Source of the DNA: Dermatophagoides farinae
Taxonomy: Eukaryota > Arthropoda > Arachnida > Sarcoptiformes > Pyroglyphidae
Assembly (NCBI RefSeq): GCF_024713945.1
Contig: NC_134678.1
Location: forward strand, 5,828,001-5,892,000
Direction of reading: 5' to 3'
DNA length: 64,000 nt
Positions 21,874-35,800 of this stretch are shown piece by piece. Within the stretch, counting starts at the first letter, position 1, and each line of letters begins with the position of its first letter. Both the position numbers and the translations under genes were made by a program. The notes beneath the pieces were generated by a model that saw only the letters and a list, made by a program, of their open reading frames with translations, made no database searches and was not told where the DNA came from.

Positions 21874-22462
21874 TTTTTTATTTTATTAACCAGCGATGTT
21901 TAATTTTATTTCAATATACTTTGATCATAGGTGTTCCGTTTCTCTTATTTTTTTTTTTTTTTAAATGTCGGCCACCAAAATAATGTTCAGAACACATAAC
22001 ATAAGAGAGAGAGAGAGAGTGATCCGAGCAAAGATTGACTCAACTTTATAGCTGTTGTTTGTGTGGCATAACACAACAATCTGTATATTTTCGTTGTATA
22101 TTGCTGTTCATCATCATCATCATCATCACATACTCGGTTACATTTCTCTCATCATGTTTACTAATTTATTCATTCAATTTTTAGGAATATTTTAATAGAT
22201 TTTTACATAATCTATAATTTATATTAACCTTTTTTTTGTGATAATGAAATTTCCATTATATAAGTTTTATTCATTGCATTTTATGAAATAATTCAGATTT
22301 TTTTTTATTGTTTTAAATTTCAAATTGTTGAAATAAGTTAATTTCATTCACATTCGGATAGTGAACCCTCTTGCCTTGCATACGTGGCAGATTTTTTTTT
22401 TTTACTTTGTTTTTTTGTTCCAAAAATAAACTGTTGACGTGATTGTATATTTTCACTGAAAA
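21874..22462. promoter_or_regulatory. Divergent intergenic region PTPS / ARFGAP1 with simple repeats
   Basis: 589 bases with no gene. It holds a T-run near 21950, a (GA)n run at 22005-22019, a CAT-triplet run at 22109-22128 and further T-runs. Promoters of both flanking genes must lie within or near it. Confidence 0.4.
22109..22128. repeat. (CAT)n microsatellite
   Basis: Perfect CAT triplets over about 20 bases, upstream of ARFGAP1. The same triplet (ATC/GAT) recurs all over the window. Confidence 0.8.
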
Positions 22463-23707
22463 ATGGCCAGTCCAAAAACTCGTCGAATTTTATCCGATTT
22501 AAAGCCCACACAAGATAACAATGTAAGTCCATATGTTCAGTTTTAGTTTAATATTTTTTAATTTGTTTTATTTTTAATAATTATTCCAGTATTGTTTTGA
22601 ATGTAATGCACATAATCCTCAATGGGCATCCGTAACTTATGGCATTTGGATATGTTTGGAATGTTCGGGTAAACATCGTAGTCTTGGTGTTCATCTAAGT
22701 TTTGTACGTTCTATTACCATGGATAAATGGAAAGAAATTGAATTGGCGAAAATGAAAGCTGGTGGTAATAGAAAAGCTAAAGAATTTTTCAGTACACAAG
22801 ATGATTGGGATGATACTATGCCATTGAATGATAAATATAATACACGTGCTGCAGCTCTTTATCGAGATAAGATTGCAACTGAAGCAAGAGGTGAAAAATG
22901 GTCCATATCAACATCAAATGCTGAAAATTATGTACCAAAAAAAATTATTTCGAATTCATCATCGACGACGAATACTTCATTTCTGAACCAAAATTCAAGC
23001 ACTAGTGGACGAACATTCGAAGAAAACTGGGATGAAAATAGTTATCAAAGGTAAAATTAGTGAAAATTAAAAATTGATTCTGAAAAACTTTTTATTGAAT
23101 AATTTTATATAGTGGACCAAATTATGGTGGATACTCAGGCTTTGGTTACAATATGAAATCTCAATCAGATTATGGCATAAATTCTTGGTCAACATTCTCA
23201 TCCGTAAATAAAATAGTTGCTGATGAAACGTTTTTATTTTAGTCTCACTCTCTTTTTTTTGTTTGTTTGTTAGACTTTCTCAAATCTCACTTCAAACGCT
23301 TCAAGAATGTTATTACGTGCATCAAATGTAGCCAGCCAAAAAGTTTCAGAAATGAGCGATAATGTCAACGATAAAGTAGGTGTAAAGTTATACTATGAAC
23401 TAAGCCTTTTCACCATGTAAAATTTTTGTTCTAGTTAAAAGATGGAATCAGCATAAACGATATACAGAATCAAGTCACTGGAATAGGATCAAAGGTCGCC
23501 GATATGAGCCGTCGTGGATGGCAAGATCTATCATTGATGTTCAATAAACGTTCATCATCATATGCAGATCCAAATGATTCGTGTATATCATCAAATGATA
23601 ATTTCTGCAATGGTGGATATACCGGTAGTTATCAAAATAATGAAAAACGAAATTCATCAGCTATGCCTAAATCAAATAGCAAAGCTAATGATTGGGAAGA
23701 ATGGTGA
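22463..23707 (+). CDS. ARFGAP1: ARFGAP1, ADP-ribosylation factor GTPase-activating protein
   Basis: Triggers GTP hydrolysis by Arf1 on Golgi membranes and so controls COPI coat release. Exons: 22463-22522, 22590-23050, 23113-23203, 23274-23375, 23435-23707; 328 residues. The zinc finger is [24 protein letters not shown], cut by the first intron just before its first Tyr-Cys, followed by the arginine-finger block [15 protein letters not shown] and [10 protein letters not shown]. Downstream, the [14 protein letters not shown] / [11 protein letters not shown] region resembles the amphipathic, curvature-sensing ALPS part of ARFGAP1. The protein ends with an acidic-aromatic NDWEEW. It is shorter than the human protein (406). 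SMAP, a second ArfGAP family, lies at 55485-57353. Confidence 0.94.
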
Positions 23708-23761
23708 TCAAAAATGTATTTTCTATTCCTATTTTAAAATCGTGACCATAAAATTGAATCG

Positions 23762-23767
23762 AATAAA
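23762..23767 (+). terminator. Poly(A) signal of ARFGAP1
   Basis: AATAAA 55 bases after the ARFGAP1 stop codon, inside the 160-base convergent gap to midasin. Confidence 0.5.
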
Positions 23768-23840
23768 TCATTATTAGTTTTAACAAATTATTTGCAATTT
23801 TAAAAATTAAAATAAAATTTCTTTTAAATGAAAAAAATTT

Positions 23841-23846
23841 TTTATT
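23841..23846 (-). terminator. Poly(A) signal of midasin
   Basis: TTTATT on the plus strand gives AATAAA on the minus strand, 22 bases after the midasin stop; closely facing the ARFGAP1 signal. Confidence 0.5.
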
Positions 23847-23867
23847 ATTTTAAATTTTAAAAAATAA

Positions 23868-26800
23868 TTAGCCATTATATGCGACTAATTCTAGCCATTG
23901 TCGTAATGCTTCACCAAGAATCATTGGTAATGAATGAATATCTTTCAATATAACATAATAAGGAAAAGGAAATTTGCTAATGTACGATTGAATTTTCATC
24001 GTTCCATTCGCATCGAAAACAGGAATTTGAATATCCAAAATAGAATTTTTATGTGCAGGATTATCAATGATAATGAAAACAGTGAATACACCGATTTCTT
24101 TAAGACGAATAATAGATGATCGAATGTTCGATTCTCCTTCGCTAAATATTCCACGTCCATCGGAAACAATCAATAACAATTGGTGGATATTTGATGTCGA
24201 AGAATTAGATAAAAGATGTTTAGCTTGTGAAAACATTGATAATGAACATTTCAATAATTCGTTTGTTTTAGTTCGTGTTTGATCAAATCGTAGCTAAAAT
24301 CATAGAGATAATTGTAAAAATTAATTATTGTGCAAAAAACAATTTGAAAAAAATGTACCTTGTTAAATATTTTAAGTATAGTTTGATCAGTGAATGGATC
24401 ACCAAATGGATGTACGATACGGGTTTCTTCACCGAAACTAGCCACTGATAAAAGGCCAGATTCAATAATTGAAAGCGATTTACCAAGCAAAATCAAAGAA
24501 TCGAATGCCATCATACGAGATTGATTGTCCGACATACTCAACGAATCGTCAATAGCGATCAATATTTGATATTGTCGTTTACTTGGTTTAACTCTTCTTA
24601 ACCAGATTTTATCTTTGCGAAATTGACTAGCAACATAAGCAATAACTTTACGCATATTTAATCGTTTGCCATTTTTGAAATCGCCTTTGTATTTGGAACG
24701 TTTGGTGGGTTCAAGTACCAATTGAAGTTGGTTACAAAGTTCATATAACAAAGGTTCGATTCTTTTTTCACTTTCCAATAGAAATTGATTATCAATCAAT
24801 TCAGAAGATAATGAATGGGTCGTATCATCAACTGGTAAAAATGAATGTTCCTTTTGCATTTCAATTGCTTGATTTTGATCATCCATTATCGTATGAAATG
24901 ATGATTCCTGGTGATGGGCTACATTTGAAGTCATTATGAATTCTCCTTCAATCATTTTTTCTTCATTAGAATCATTTTCATTATTTGTTTCTCCGTTTGT
25001 TTTGTTAATATCATTTTTATTATTACTATTTATCTTATCCATCTCATCATTTTCATTCGATTCCATGCGTTCATCATCATCATCATCATCATTGAGGTTT
25101 ACTCCTCGTTCTAATGATGTTTGATTTTTCGTACCATCTTGTTGTTGTCCATAATCAATATCGTAAGCCATATTATCAGCCAAAGCCTTATTTTCTACAT
25201 GGCGAAATAGATCTGTTTGTTCTACCTTTTCATTTCTAGAATCTAATTGATCGTCTTTTTTTGAATCGTTTGTCATTTTCTGTCGTTTAGTATTCGAAAA
25301 ATCGTCAATATTTTCGTCGACCATAGATCGATTTTTCTTCTTCTTAAGCATTGAAAATTTTTCTTCATCGTTATCATTATTGATTTGCTGTTCATTCATA
25401 TTTCGAGAGGTTAATTTTCCATCGTTATGTGATGAGGAACGTTGAGAAACTTGTTGCTGATTCTGGAATTTTTCATCGACTTGTTCGTTATCAGGACATT
25501 CTTGGTTATTTTGAACAACGTCATCAACATTCGGATAAATTGTAGAATCCATGTTCCGGTTTTCCGTATTGACTGCCGTTAATGGATTTTCATCTTCATT
25601 TTCATTTTCAGGTAATATATCGTCGCTTTTTGATCTATCGATATCTTCGTTGTTTGTTTTTTCTTCAGCAGGTTCCTCATTCTCATTAACCATATCATTA
25701 GTTTCCAGATTTGGATCACCATCGTCATTTTCATCATCATGATCATCAGATATTTCCATGTTTTCATTCTCCATCTCCATCTCTTGGCTGCCATCATCGT
25801 CCATGTCAATTTGTAAATCATCTGGTAATACCATTTGGTTTATATTTTCTTTTTCATCACGGTTCTGTTTAGAATCGTCATCATCTGTATTTTGATAATC
25901 ATCATTTATTGGACCTTGATCATCAATATCATTATCTTCGGGTAGAACATCGTTTTCATTTTTCTGGTCTAATTCATTATTTTGAGATTTCAACTGATCA
26001 TTATCACTGCTTGCTACTTTGCTTGAATCAAAATCTTCTTTTCCACCCGTCATTTGACTATTATTTTGTTCATCTTTTTCTTGGTGGTCTTTTTCATCAT
26101 TTTCAAGTTCATCATCATCGTTATCCCATAATTTTTCATCCAAAACTTGTTCATCTTCATCTACTTGACCCATTCTCTCTTCTAGATCATCATCATTTTC
26201 ATCATTTTCTTCATCATCTGATTTTTCGTCATTCTGATCTTCTTCAGCACCATATTCTTGGCCAACAAAATCATCATCCATTTCAATACCATTATCTTCG
26301 TTTTTATTTTGAGATTCGGTTTGTTGATCTTCTTCACCATCATTTTTTAGATCGTCCAATTGATCTTGACAATCTAGCCTATCGGAAACATCTTTAGCGT
26401 TGGATGTAGTATTTCCTTCGCCAAAGCCGGCATTATCGATATTTTTTTGCTGCTCTCCTTGCTGTTGTTGTATATCATCATCACAAGTATCTGGTGGTAG
26501 ACAAAATCCATTAGCCAACAATTCGCAAGACAAAGACATGATGATATGTAATAATTTGGATGATGTTTTCAACGACCCAATAGCAATACAAAGAAAACAT
26601 TGATAGAGATCGATGTATTGCGAGAAAAACGGTACATAAATTTTGATCAATTCAATACAGGTTTTATTGTTGAAATTCTCGAAAAATTTATCGACTAATC
26701 GAATGATTTGGTCAGAATTAAATAAATTCAAAATTCTGACGTTGGTAATTGAATGCATAATAAATTTTGTTTTATTTTCTTTGCTTATGGCCATATTTTT

Positions 26801-29800
26801 CGAATCATTAAGATATTTAAATATTTTCTCAAAACACAAAAGAATATTCTTCAACAGCATATTACATTCATTGACCAATTGATTTGAAGTAAGCGATGTA
26901 TCGGTTTGAATTTCATGAAGATATTTTTCAAGATTTACGATTTCTTTTTGAAAGAAAATGAATTCGTCGACATATAATTTCATGATATCTGAACATTCTT
27001 CATTTAAAATTGAGAATAGATTATCAACCTGTTGCTTCAATAAAATAACAGAGGATTTAACAATAGTCAATCGAGATTCAGTAAAAATGACGATTTCGTT
27101 TAAAGGTTGAATTTGACTTGATATTTGTCGAACGTTTTCAATGATTAAATTGATTTTGTTTGAAATTTTCAAATATTTCTCATTTTCATCACTTGCATTG
27201 AATGAAGAAACAATTTCTTTCAAACGAATTGTGAATGATTGAAATTTTAAAATTAAATTCTTGATTTTATTTATCATTTCTTGAGCGTATTTCAAACAGG
27301 TTATAATCATACGATCATTTGGATCATAACTTTTTTGCAATTGTATTAGCCGTTTTTTCAATACATTAAATTGTTCCATACGTTTACCAATTATTTTTCG
27401 TTTTTTATTGACAATATCAGCCAAATGAACAACATTTCCTTTGATACGATCAATCATGTCTATGGTTAATTGTTGATTAGGTTTTTCCAACAAACTGACA
27501 ATCATTGCATAGCCAGATAAATTTTTGTAGTAATAAGCGTTGCATGATTTAATGGTGTCAAGGAAAAATATTGGCGAACCCTCTTCAAGTTGTAATGGTT
27601 TTTCAGAAAAAATTGTGTCATTTAAATCAAATCCATTTTCAAAATGTACAATGCCTTTTCGAAATCGTATACCAGATTGTGATAATTTTTTGAACAAATC
27701 ACTCAATGCTCTTCGTTTTTGATTCTGGATCTGTGAAATCTGTTTTTTTCTTATTATCGAATCTTTGGTTTCGGTCGGAGTCAAATTCGAATATTGATCA
27801 ATACAATCGATTAAAGAATTATTGAAATCTTCATATTCACCGATATTTTCGGAAAAATTGGCGCCTTTTGTTTTGATTTTTCGAGCAATCATTACAAGTT
27901 TTTTATGATAGGATTGTGATTTCGAGACGAATGAATATTGCCGTAAATGTTGCTCAGCGGTAACATCATCAATATTGATGATTGAATTGTCATCTGATTT
28001 TAGTATTTTAGAGAAATTAGTTTTCCACGATAAGAATTGTTCTGTGGGTAATTTTTTTTCGAATTGAAACAATGATGACGATGGTCGCAATAAGAATTCT
28101 TCATATTTTTTGACATAACCATATAACTGTTTTTTCGATCGAGACAATGATGCTTTCAATGACCAAAAATTATTTGGATTCCATTTGGAAATGGTGACAA
28201 ATTCTTTGATTTCTTTTTCTATCTTTGTTTTTTCAATGGAAATTTGTTTCAAAATAGATGGTGAGAAATGATTGTAAAAATTATAAACATTTTCTAATGC
28301 GATCCAAATAGTCATTGATTGATCGACAATATTCGTTGTATGTTTAAGATAATAAATGAAAACTTTGATAATTCTTAGCCGTATCTGGAACTGACCTAAT
28401 GAACTAGTTTCAATGAATTTCTTCACCGTATTTATAAATTGTTTTACATTTTCAAAATCAGATTCATTTTGTTTTAAAAAATCGTTGATTATAGTATGAA
28501 AACGAAACCACCAAATGGACAATTCTTTTTCATCAATTTTTTCCGAAACAGTTTCCAAACATTTAAGCCAATAGTTGATTTCCATTTTTCGCCAATCGAC
28601 CAAAATTTCAGTTATTTGATTAAGATATTCAACCAAGCTAATACCACGGTGTGCAATCAATTGCCAATCTTCGCTTGTCTTTAAAATCAATTCTAATCCG
28701 GTAGCCAAACACATTAACGACGAATTCGCTTTGATCTCGTACACATGTTTGATGATTTCAATCAATTTCATTAGAACTGGATGATTTTCAAATTCGGGTA
28801 ATAAATCCGTTTCAATTTTTAATCGTAGATTTTCCAAAACCATGAAACATTTTTCAGTTTGAGATTCGATACCGGAATGATAAATATTCAATGTTTTCAT
28901 AGTTGAATCAGTTTCATGATTCGAATTTTTCATAAGCAATAAATGGCCATCAATTAGATTTTGTTCAATATTTTCATTATCAAAAAATCCCATTGTTTTT
29001 TGCAATATTGTCGCTATGATTTTGTAACGAATTAAATACGATTGATTGAAATTTGTCGTTTCCATTGCTGTAGGCTGCTGCTGTTCCATTAATTGGACCA
29101 TATGCATATGAGAACGAGCAATAAAAAGTAAATTATCTTCGCTCATATTAATTTTGACATGATCAGATTCGATTCTTTTTTCAAATGGATCAAGAAATTT
29201 ATGATATCGATTTTCAAAAGATGGAAATAATTCATCAACTTTAGCTTCAATGTATTCTTGACTATCATCATTATCATCAAGTTTAATATGAAACAAAGCA
29301 TTTTTACGAATCTCTTCCAAATCTTTATTCATTTCTATTTTTTGATATTGGCTTACAAACGAGTCTATTATTTCAAAGTAAACGTTCAAAATTTCTGAAC
29401 GATTATCTTCTTGTAAATAAAGTGAATTTTGAATTTCCAATGATATTGATTGCAATAAATTTTGCAATAGTGATTTTGGTTTCAGATTTAAATCCTGATA
29501 AATTTTATGCAAAATTTCGATAACATTATTCTTGAAGATGAACGAACAAATTTCCGATGGTAAAGCAGTGGTGACAAATCTTGAGAATAGATCAAACATT
29601 TGTTCTATTGTTGACATTTGAAAAGAATGAAACAAAAGTTTCGTATTCGAACGTGATTGTAGTCGATAAATCAATGATTGAAGACCTTTGATTACTAATA
29701 AAATTCCTGTCATAAATGGTGTGGTTAAATCTTGATAATCTAGATAGTTTTCATGTAGATATTTTAAAAAATCATTAATCGATTGACAATACATCAAACA

Positions 29801-32800
29801 TTTGGCAATGATTTTAGAATTAGGATCGGAAAAACAATGATCAGAATCTTTTACAATTTGAAACAAATTATTCCAATTGAATATTGTACTTTGAAATTGT
29901 TTTATTTCTGAGATAAGATTAAAATAATGTTCAGATGATTGTCGATAATGAATCGATTCCTGTAACTGAGTTATACGATTATTGAATTCTTCTAATTTCA
30001 ATTGTAATTTTTGAAATATATTACAATTGAAAAATTGATCATTATGTTCGATATACATTTGTTTATAAATGGACCGTCTTAGTTTTAATTCTTCGTTAAT
30101 TATGGTTGATTGTGATCGATAATCGTCTAATTTAGCTTGAGATCTCACGATCGGATCAATAGGATAATCTGGATTAGTATGATTAGCAATAGTATAGCCA
30201 ATCAAAATTAATTTATAACATTGTGCTAGTTGATTTTGATTTGAAATTCTGATTTTTTCATTTTGAATAAAATCTGCCATCTTGTTTGAATGTTGTTTGA
30301 TATAATCGTCAAACATTTCGCTAAGCCATACAAAACGATCAAAAAGTTGATGTCGATTATTTTTCATGTGGAAATAATTTGAAAAAATGAGATCAATATA
30401 AAATTTTCGAGTCAATTTTTTCCAATAAAATTTTTCAATCGAATCATCATCATTATTCATTTGGCTAAAATATATTATCGATATCAATGGAATATGTTCG
30501 CAGGTAATATTCTGTTTGATTTTGTCATTTATGAAAAATTTATTTTCTTCCACAAGATTATTATCAAGATTGTCTTCCGAACATGAATGAATGATTGATG
30601 CCATGTTTAGTTCGTTATTTATGTTGAGTAAAATTTCAACAAATAAATCAGTATATTTTCCATATTGAATGAATTGATTGAAAAATATTTCATATGAATC
30701 ATTGAAAACATTAACGTTAGCATTGGTCGATTTATTCATATAAAGATCAAGATAACGTTGTGATGAGAACAATTTGGATAGAGTTAAACATTGTTTATTC
30801 ATAGTTTTGGCTTTGATTTTCAAATCACTATCATTTGTTTGATTTGCGATTCGTTCGTTGAATTTTTCATATGAAATCTTGCCAGTAAAATAATCATCAA
30901 ATGACAAGACACAATCTTTGGCAAGATGATTCACTTTTTCTGGATTTTGAATCAGTTGATTATGTAAAATTTTGAGACATTTCTGAAATTGTTGATATGC
31001 TTGAATGTCTTTGATAGATTTAAAACGAAAACGATTATGACATATTTTGTTGACGAATGTAAATTTTTCTTCATCAAAACATGAAATATTAAAATATGTA
31101 TTGATTTCAGAAACAATTGAATCAATATTGATGAAAAAATTAAAAACTTCTTGTCTTTCATTCAATAAAAACCAAATTGGAAAAAATTTTTCTTTGATAA
31201 ATTTTCGTGGTTCATGGTGATATTGAGTACAAATTGAAAAAATTTGATAAAAAACGACTAAAGTTTCACGAATAGTTATGACTTGATCATCGTTTGGTTT
31301 CGTAACTGTGATGATATGATCTAGTTGTTGGAAAATTGTGGTCAAAAATTTTTCAATAGAATTAAAAACATTCATTTGTTTCATTTCTTCACATAATAGC
31401 AATGAATGTATTGATGGCAAACGTTGTTTAAGATCTATCCAAAATAAATTCATATGAAAATTGTTCAAGTGTTTGTTCCATTGATGAAATTTTTCTTTCA
31501 TATTTTTAGAAATAAATAAACAGGTAGAATTATTTTCTCGAAAATCAATTGGTAATTTTTTGATAAAATCAAATAGATCATGATCGAAAAATGATTGTGC
31601 ATCTTTGAATATGGTAAAAAGTTTTTCGTACAATAATTTGACATAATCATTGGATGTAGAAAATATTCGAAATCGTATATTAAAATCAGCCAAAGATGAA
31701 TTTTCAAAAAACAATCTCACTTTCAACGAATCATTATCAGAGGAGAATGTTGAATTGAAAAGTATTCTATAATCTTGCATTGCATAATGCAAATTAGAAT
31801 CATTAGACAAATAATTAAATTTTGGCAATGAAACTGACATTGAAGGATCAGATTCAATCTTTTCAAAATTTGAATCGTTTTGATGATTGGAACCAATTTG
31901 TTGACTTTTTAAAATTATTTGTTCAATAAATTGAAAAAATTCACGTTTATTGTGAGAAAATTGTTCAATTTGTTGATCGGAAATTTTGAATCCATATTCA
32001 TGAAGAATTTGTCTGTATTCATCCAATGAATGTTTAAAATCTTCAGTAACAGGAAACATGACCACTTCTATTCCTCTATTACGCATAGCACGTGATAGTT
32101 CACCAAATTTTGGATTCATTGTAAAAAATAATCGAAAATTTGAATGTGGATGAATTTCAGTAATTTGGCCATCAATCGAACCTTTTTCGTTGATTGTCAA
32201 ACTTCCACCCGGTTCGAGTAGACTATTGAAACGATCCAAAACAGCAGGATTCAAAAGATTAGCATTTTCAATGACAACCCAATCGCCGGTTCGAATTGAT
32301 TTGACAAGAGAAGAATCTCTCCATTCGAATGTACCATTATTATCATTATGTTGGTCATCGATTGTTTCAAATTTTTGCAACTGATTTCGAAATGATAAAA
32401 GCTGTGGGCAATCTTTGAATAAATTCAAAATTTTTTTCAAAGTTTTAATTTTGAATTTCAAGGTATTAGTTGAAAGACGAAAAATATATGCAAAAAACTT
32501 GGGCCATAACAGATGATCTTGATTTCTTTTGGCAATTTCGATAAATCCATATGTGACAATTTCTTTTTCAATATTTTTGAGATCAACATTGACATCTTTT
32601 TGTTCAAAACCACCAAGCAAATCGATGGTATCCATTTCGGCATTGGCATGAATAATGTTCAAATGTTGACCACGAACATCGGCAACAAGTTGAATTATAT
32701 GGCTTTTTCCCAATCCAGAATCACCAATCAATATTGTTAACCAATTCATTTCGATACATATCAATATCGATTCAATAATGGCCATTTGTTCACGAAAACA

Positions 32801-35800
32801 ATAATGAATATTACGATTATCTATTTGATTAAATAATCTCTCTGATATAGCTAATCCCATCTGGAATAATGAACTGTTCAGGTAGCACATTGTTGGTATA
32901 TGATTAACGTTTTTGAATTCGTCCAAACAAATCTGTTGCATTTTTTGTTTACATTCCCAAGTTCGCATTTTGTTTGTATATATGAAATCAAAAAATAATT
33001 CAGGTTCAATATGAGAGTATTTTTCCTGAAATTTATCAATCAATTGTATCCAACGAATCAGGTCACGAAGATTAAATTCAAATGGTCCACCTTTTTTGGC
33101 GAAATTTTCATGTTCAATTTTTTGACAAATCTGACGATTAACTGAAATCATCCGTTGGATATTGTCGTGAGGAATTTTCGGAAACATGTTTACAAGAATA
33201 AAATAATAATCTTCATCAGTCAAATTTTCAATGTATACAACTGTAAAACGATTTAAAAATGATTTAGGCAATCGTTTTCGACTTCTATCCATTGAATAAG
33301 GATTTTGTGTTGCAAATATTCTTGTTTTGTTTTTATTCACTGAGAATGTTTTATTCAGTTCGGTAATGAAAATTTCGCCACGATGATCAAGACAAGCATT
33401 CAAACCTTCAAGAACAGTTTGTGTTGCAAGATTAAGCTCATCCAATAGAATCCATGTTGGTTCATTACTTTTTAATGCGGTCAAAAATGGACCATCACGA
33501 AATTCAAATTTTCCCGCATTTCCTTCACCTTCAACCGGTAGATCACAGCCAAATAGATCACTGATATCAGTTTGTTCGGATAAATTTATCCGAATCAATG
33601 AATCACAGCAGATAGTGGCTAGGGCCTGAATTAATGATGTTTTGCCAACGCCAGGAGGTCCTTCAAGTAAAATAGGCTTATCAAGCTGTAATGCTCGCAT
33701 CAATCGAACACAGTTATTTTGGACACCAGTACTTTGCCAATAGTAATTTGTGAGTGAATTTTGTCGATTAGATTCTGCTTTTTCAAAGGAAAACGGTCCA
33801 ATATAAATTCGATTATCCAGTAATGAATTTTCATTACAATCAGCTTTGAAATGAATATCTGGAAATTTTTGACTAAAATTTTGCAGGTATTCTTGACAAT
33901 TTATTTTCATTTCTTCATTTTTATTGACAATGGATTGATTGCCGATAATAAGTGGATCAATGTAAACGAGATGAGCACCGTGAATAAATGCATCATACAA
34001 ACTGAGTCGTTGTGGTTTAATTGAATATGTTTTATCTATGAATTGTGTCCAACTTAATATATCACGAACGCTTATTATGAAACGTTTGTTAACCAATTTT
34101 TCGAGCCATTCGATGAAATCACGAATCGATTTGGATACTATTTTTCTGATTTCTTCATCAATTATTTCGAGGTTATGAAAGGTGATCTGATATATGTCAT
34201 CATAATTTTCAAAACCGGGACACCAGATTTCAGTGAATCGATCACGAAGAGCTGGAGACAATTCTTTCTTGCCAAAATCTCCTCCAGGATTCATGGTTGC
34301 AAAATAACGAAATGAATCATGTGCTTTGATTCGACAAAATGAATCATTATTTTCAGCCAAAAACACTGTCCGTTCTAGTTCTAAAACTGAATTTAAACGT
34401 TCTAGAACAGAATCATCTGCTAGAGATATTTCGTCCACAAGGAAATAATCTCCATTCTTCATAGCAGTAACTAATGGGCCATCTACCCATTCGAAAAGCA
34501 TTTCATCCTGGCCATGGCAAGCATTTCGATTCGGTCGTAAGCTTCCAAGGAAATCAGAACTTTCAGTATTCATATGACAATTGATTATTTTCAGAGTTTT
34601 CTCACTTTTTGTGGCAAAATATTGACAGATGGTCGTTTTACCACAACCAGTTTCTCCAATCAATAGTATTGGTTCTTCGAATTCGATAGCTTCTCTAAGT
34701 AAAGTGCCCAGTCTTTTAAAAGCTTTTGTCCAGACGATAGAATTGGTGAAAATATTTTTTGATTCAACTTTTTCTTCATGCATATCAAATAATTCTTCAA
34801 CAGATATATTACATTTGAAAATTTTTTTCAGAATACCTTTAATCAAAATAACATCTTCATTGTGACGAACTCTTCCGGCTAAAAGCATAAATCCTTGATT
34901 GGCTAGAAATTGGTTCCAATCGAAAAATCTGATGCTTTCATCTAATTTTGCTGCAAATTTCATATAACGATATCCCCAACGAAATAGATCACGTAATGTA
35001 ATGAAACCATGTTTTCCGGCAAATATATCCGATTTACAGCGACATTTTTGTAGTTGTATTAAAACTGAAACCATTCGTTTGGAATATGATAATGGAATCA
35101 TACATTTTTTATGTAAAATAATTTCAAGTTCTTCAATAGGAATTTCGCTAAAATTTAATTCGATGAAGCGATTTCTGAACGCACGGGATAAGACTTTTCG
35201 TCCAGCATATTTTCCCGGAGGATTTTGTGTTGCAAATAAGAGAAAACGTGAATGGGCTTTTATTACTTCTTGTGTTTCTGGAATGAAACATTCACGATTT
35301 TCATCCAATACTCTGTTTAGAGCTTCTAAAATTTCGGTTGGAGCCAGATTCAATTCATCTAGAATGATCCAATGACCGTTTTTCATAGCTTCAACAAGGA
35401 CGCCTTTTTTGAATATAATTTTTCCATCTGATTGTGAACAATAACTTCCGATATATTCCTAGATAATGATGCAAAGATAAAAATTTATAAGAAATTTCTT
35501 CTAATATTTGAATTAATCTTACCTGAAGATCAATATGTTCATGATTGTTTACTCGATGGCAAATATTACCTGTTGCTTGTGCTAACCACTGAATAAGGCT
35601 TGTTTTACCAACAGAAGTTTCACCTTGTAATAATATCGGATATGTACGTCCAGCCGAAATGATTCGACAAACGTCACGAAGATTTTTAGACACTGTTGCA
35701 GTGAGGATGTAGTTTTCATCTATTACAGGTTCGTTTGGACCTTTAATAATGGGATAATTTTCTATGATCACAAAATTTTTGGACGGAAATAGTTTTTCCA

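Noticed and set aside
25909-26397. Long His/Leu-rich open frame on the plus strand opposite midasin
   Set aside because: It is the complement of the GAT/GAA-rich acidic tract of midasin; low complexity, no homology and no start context.
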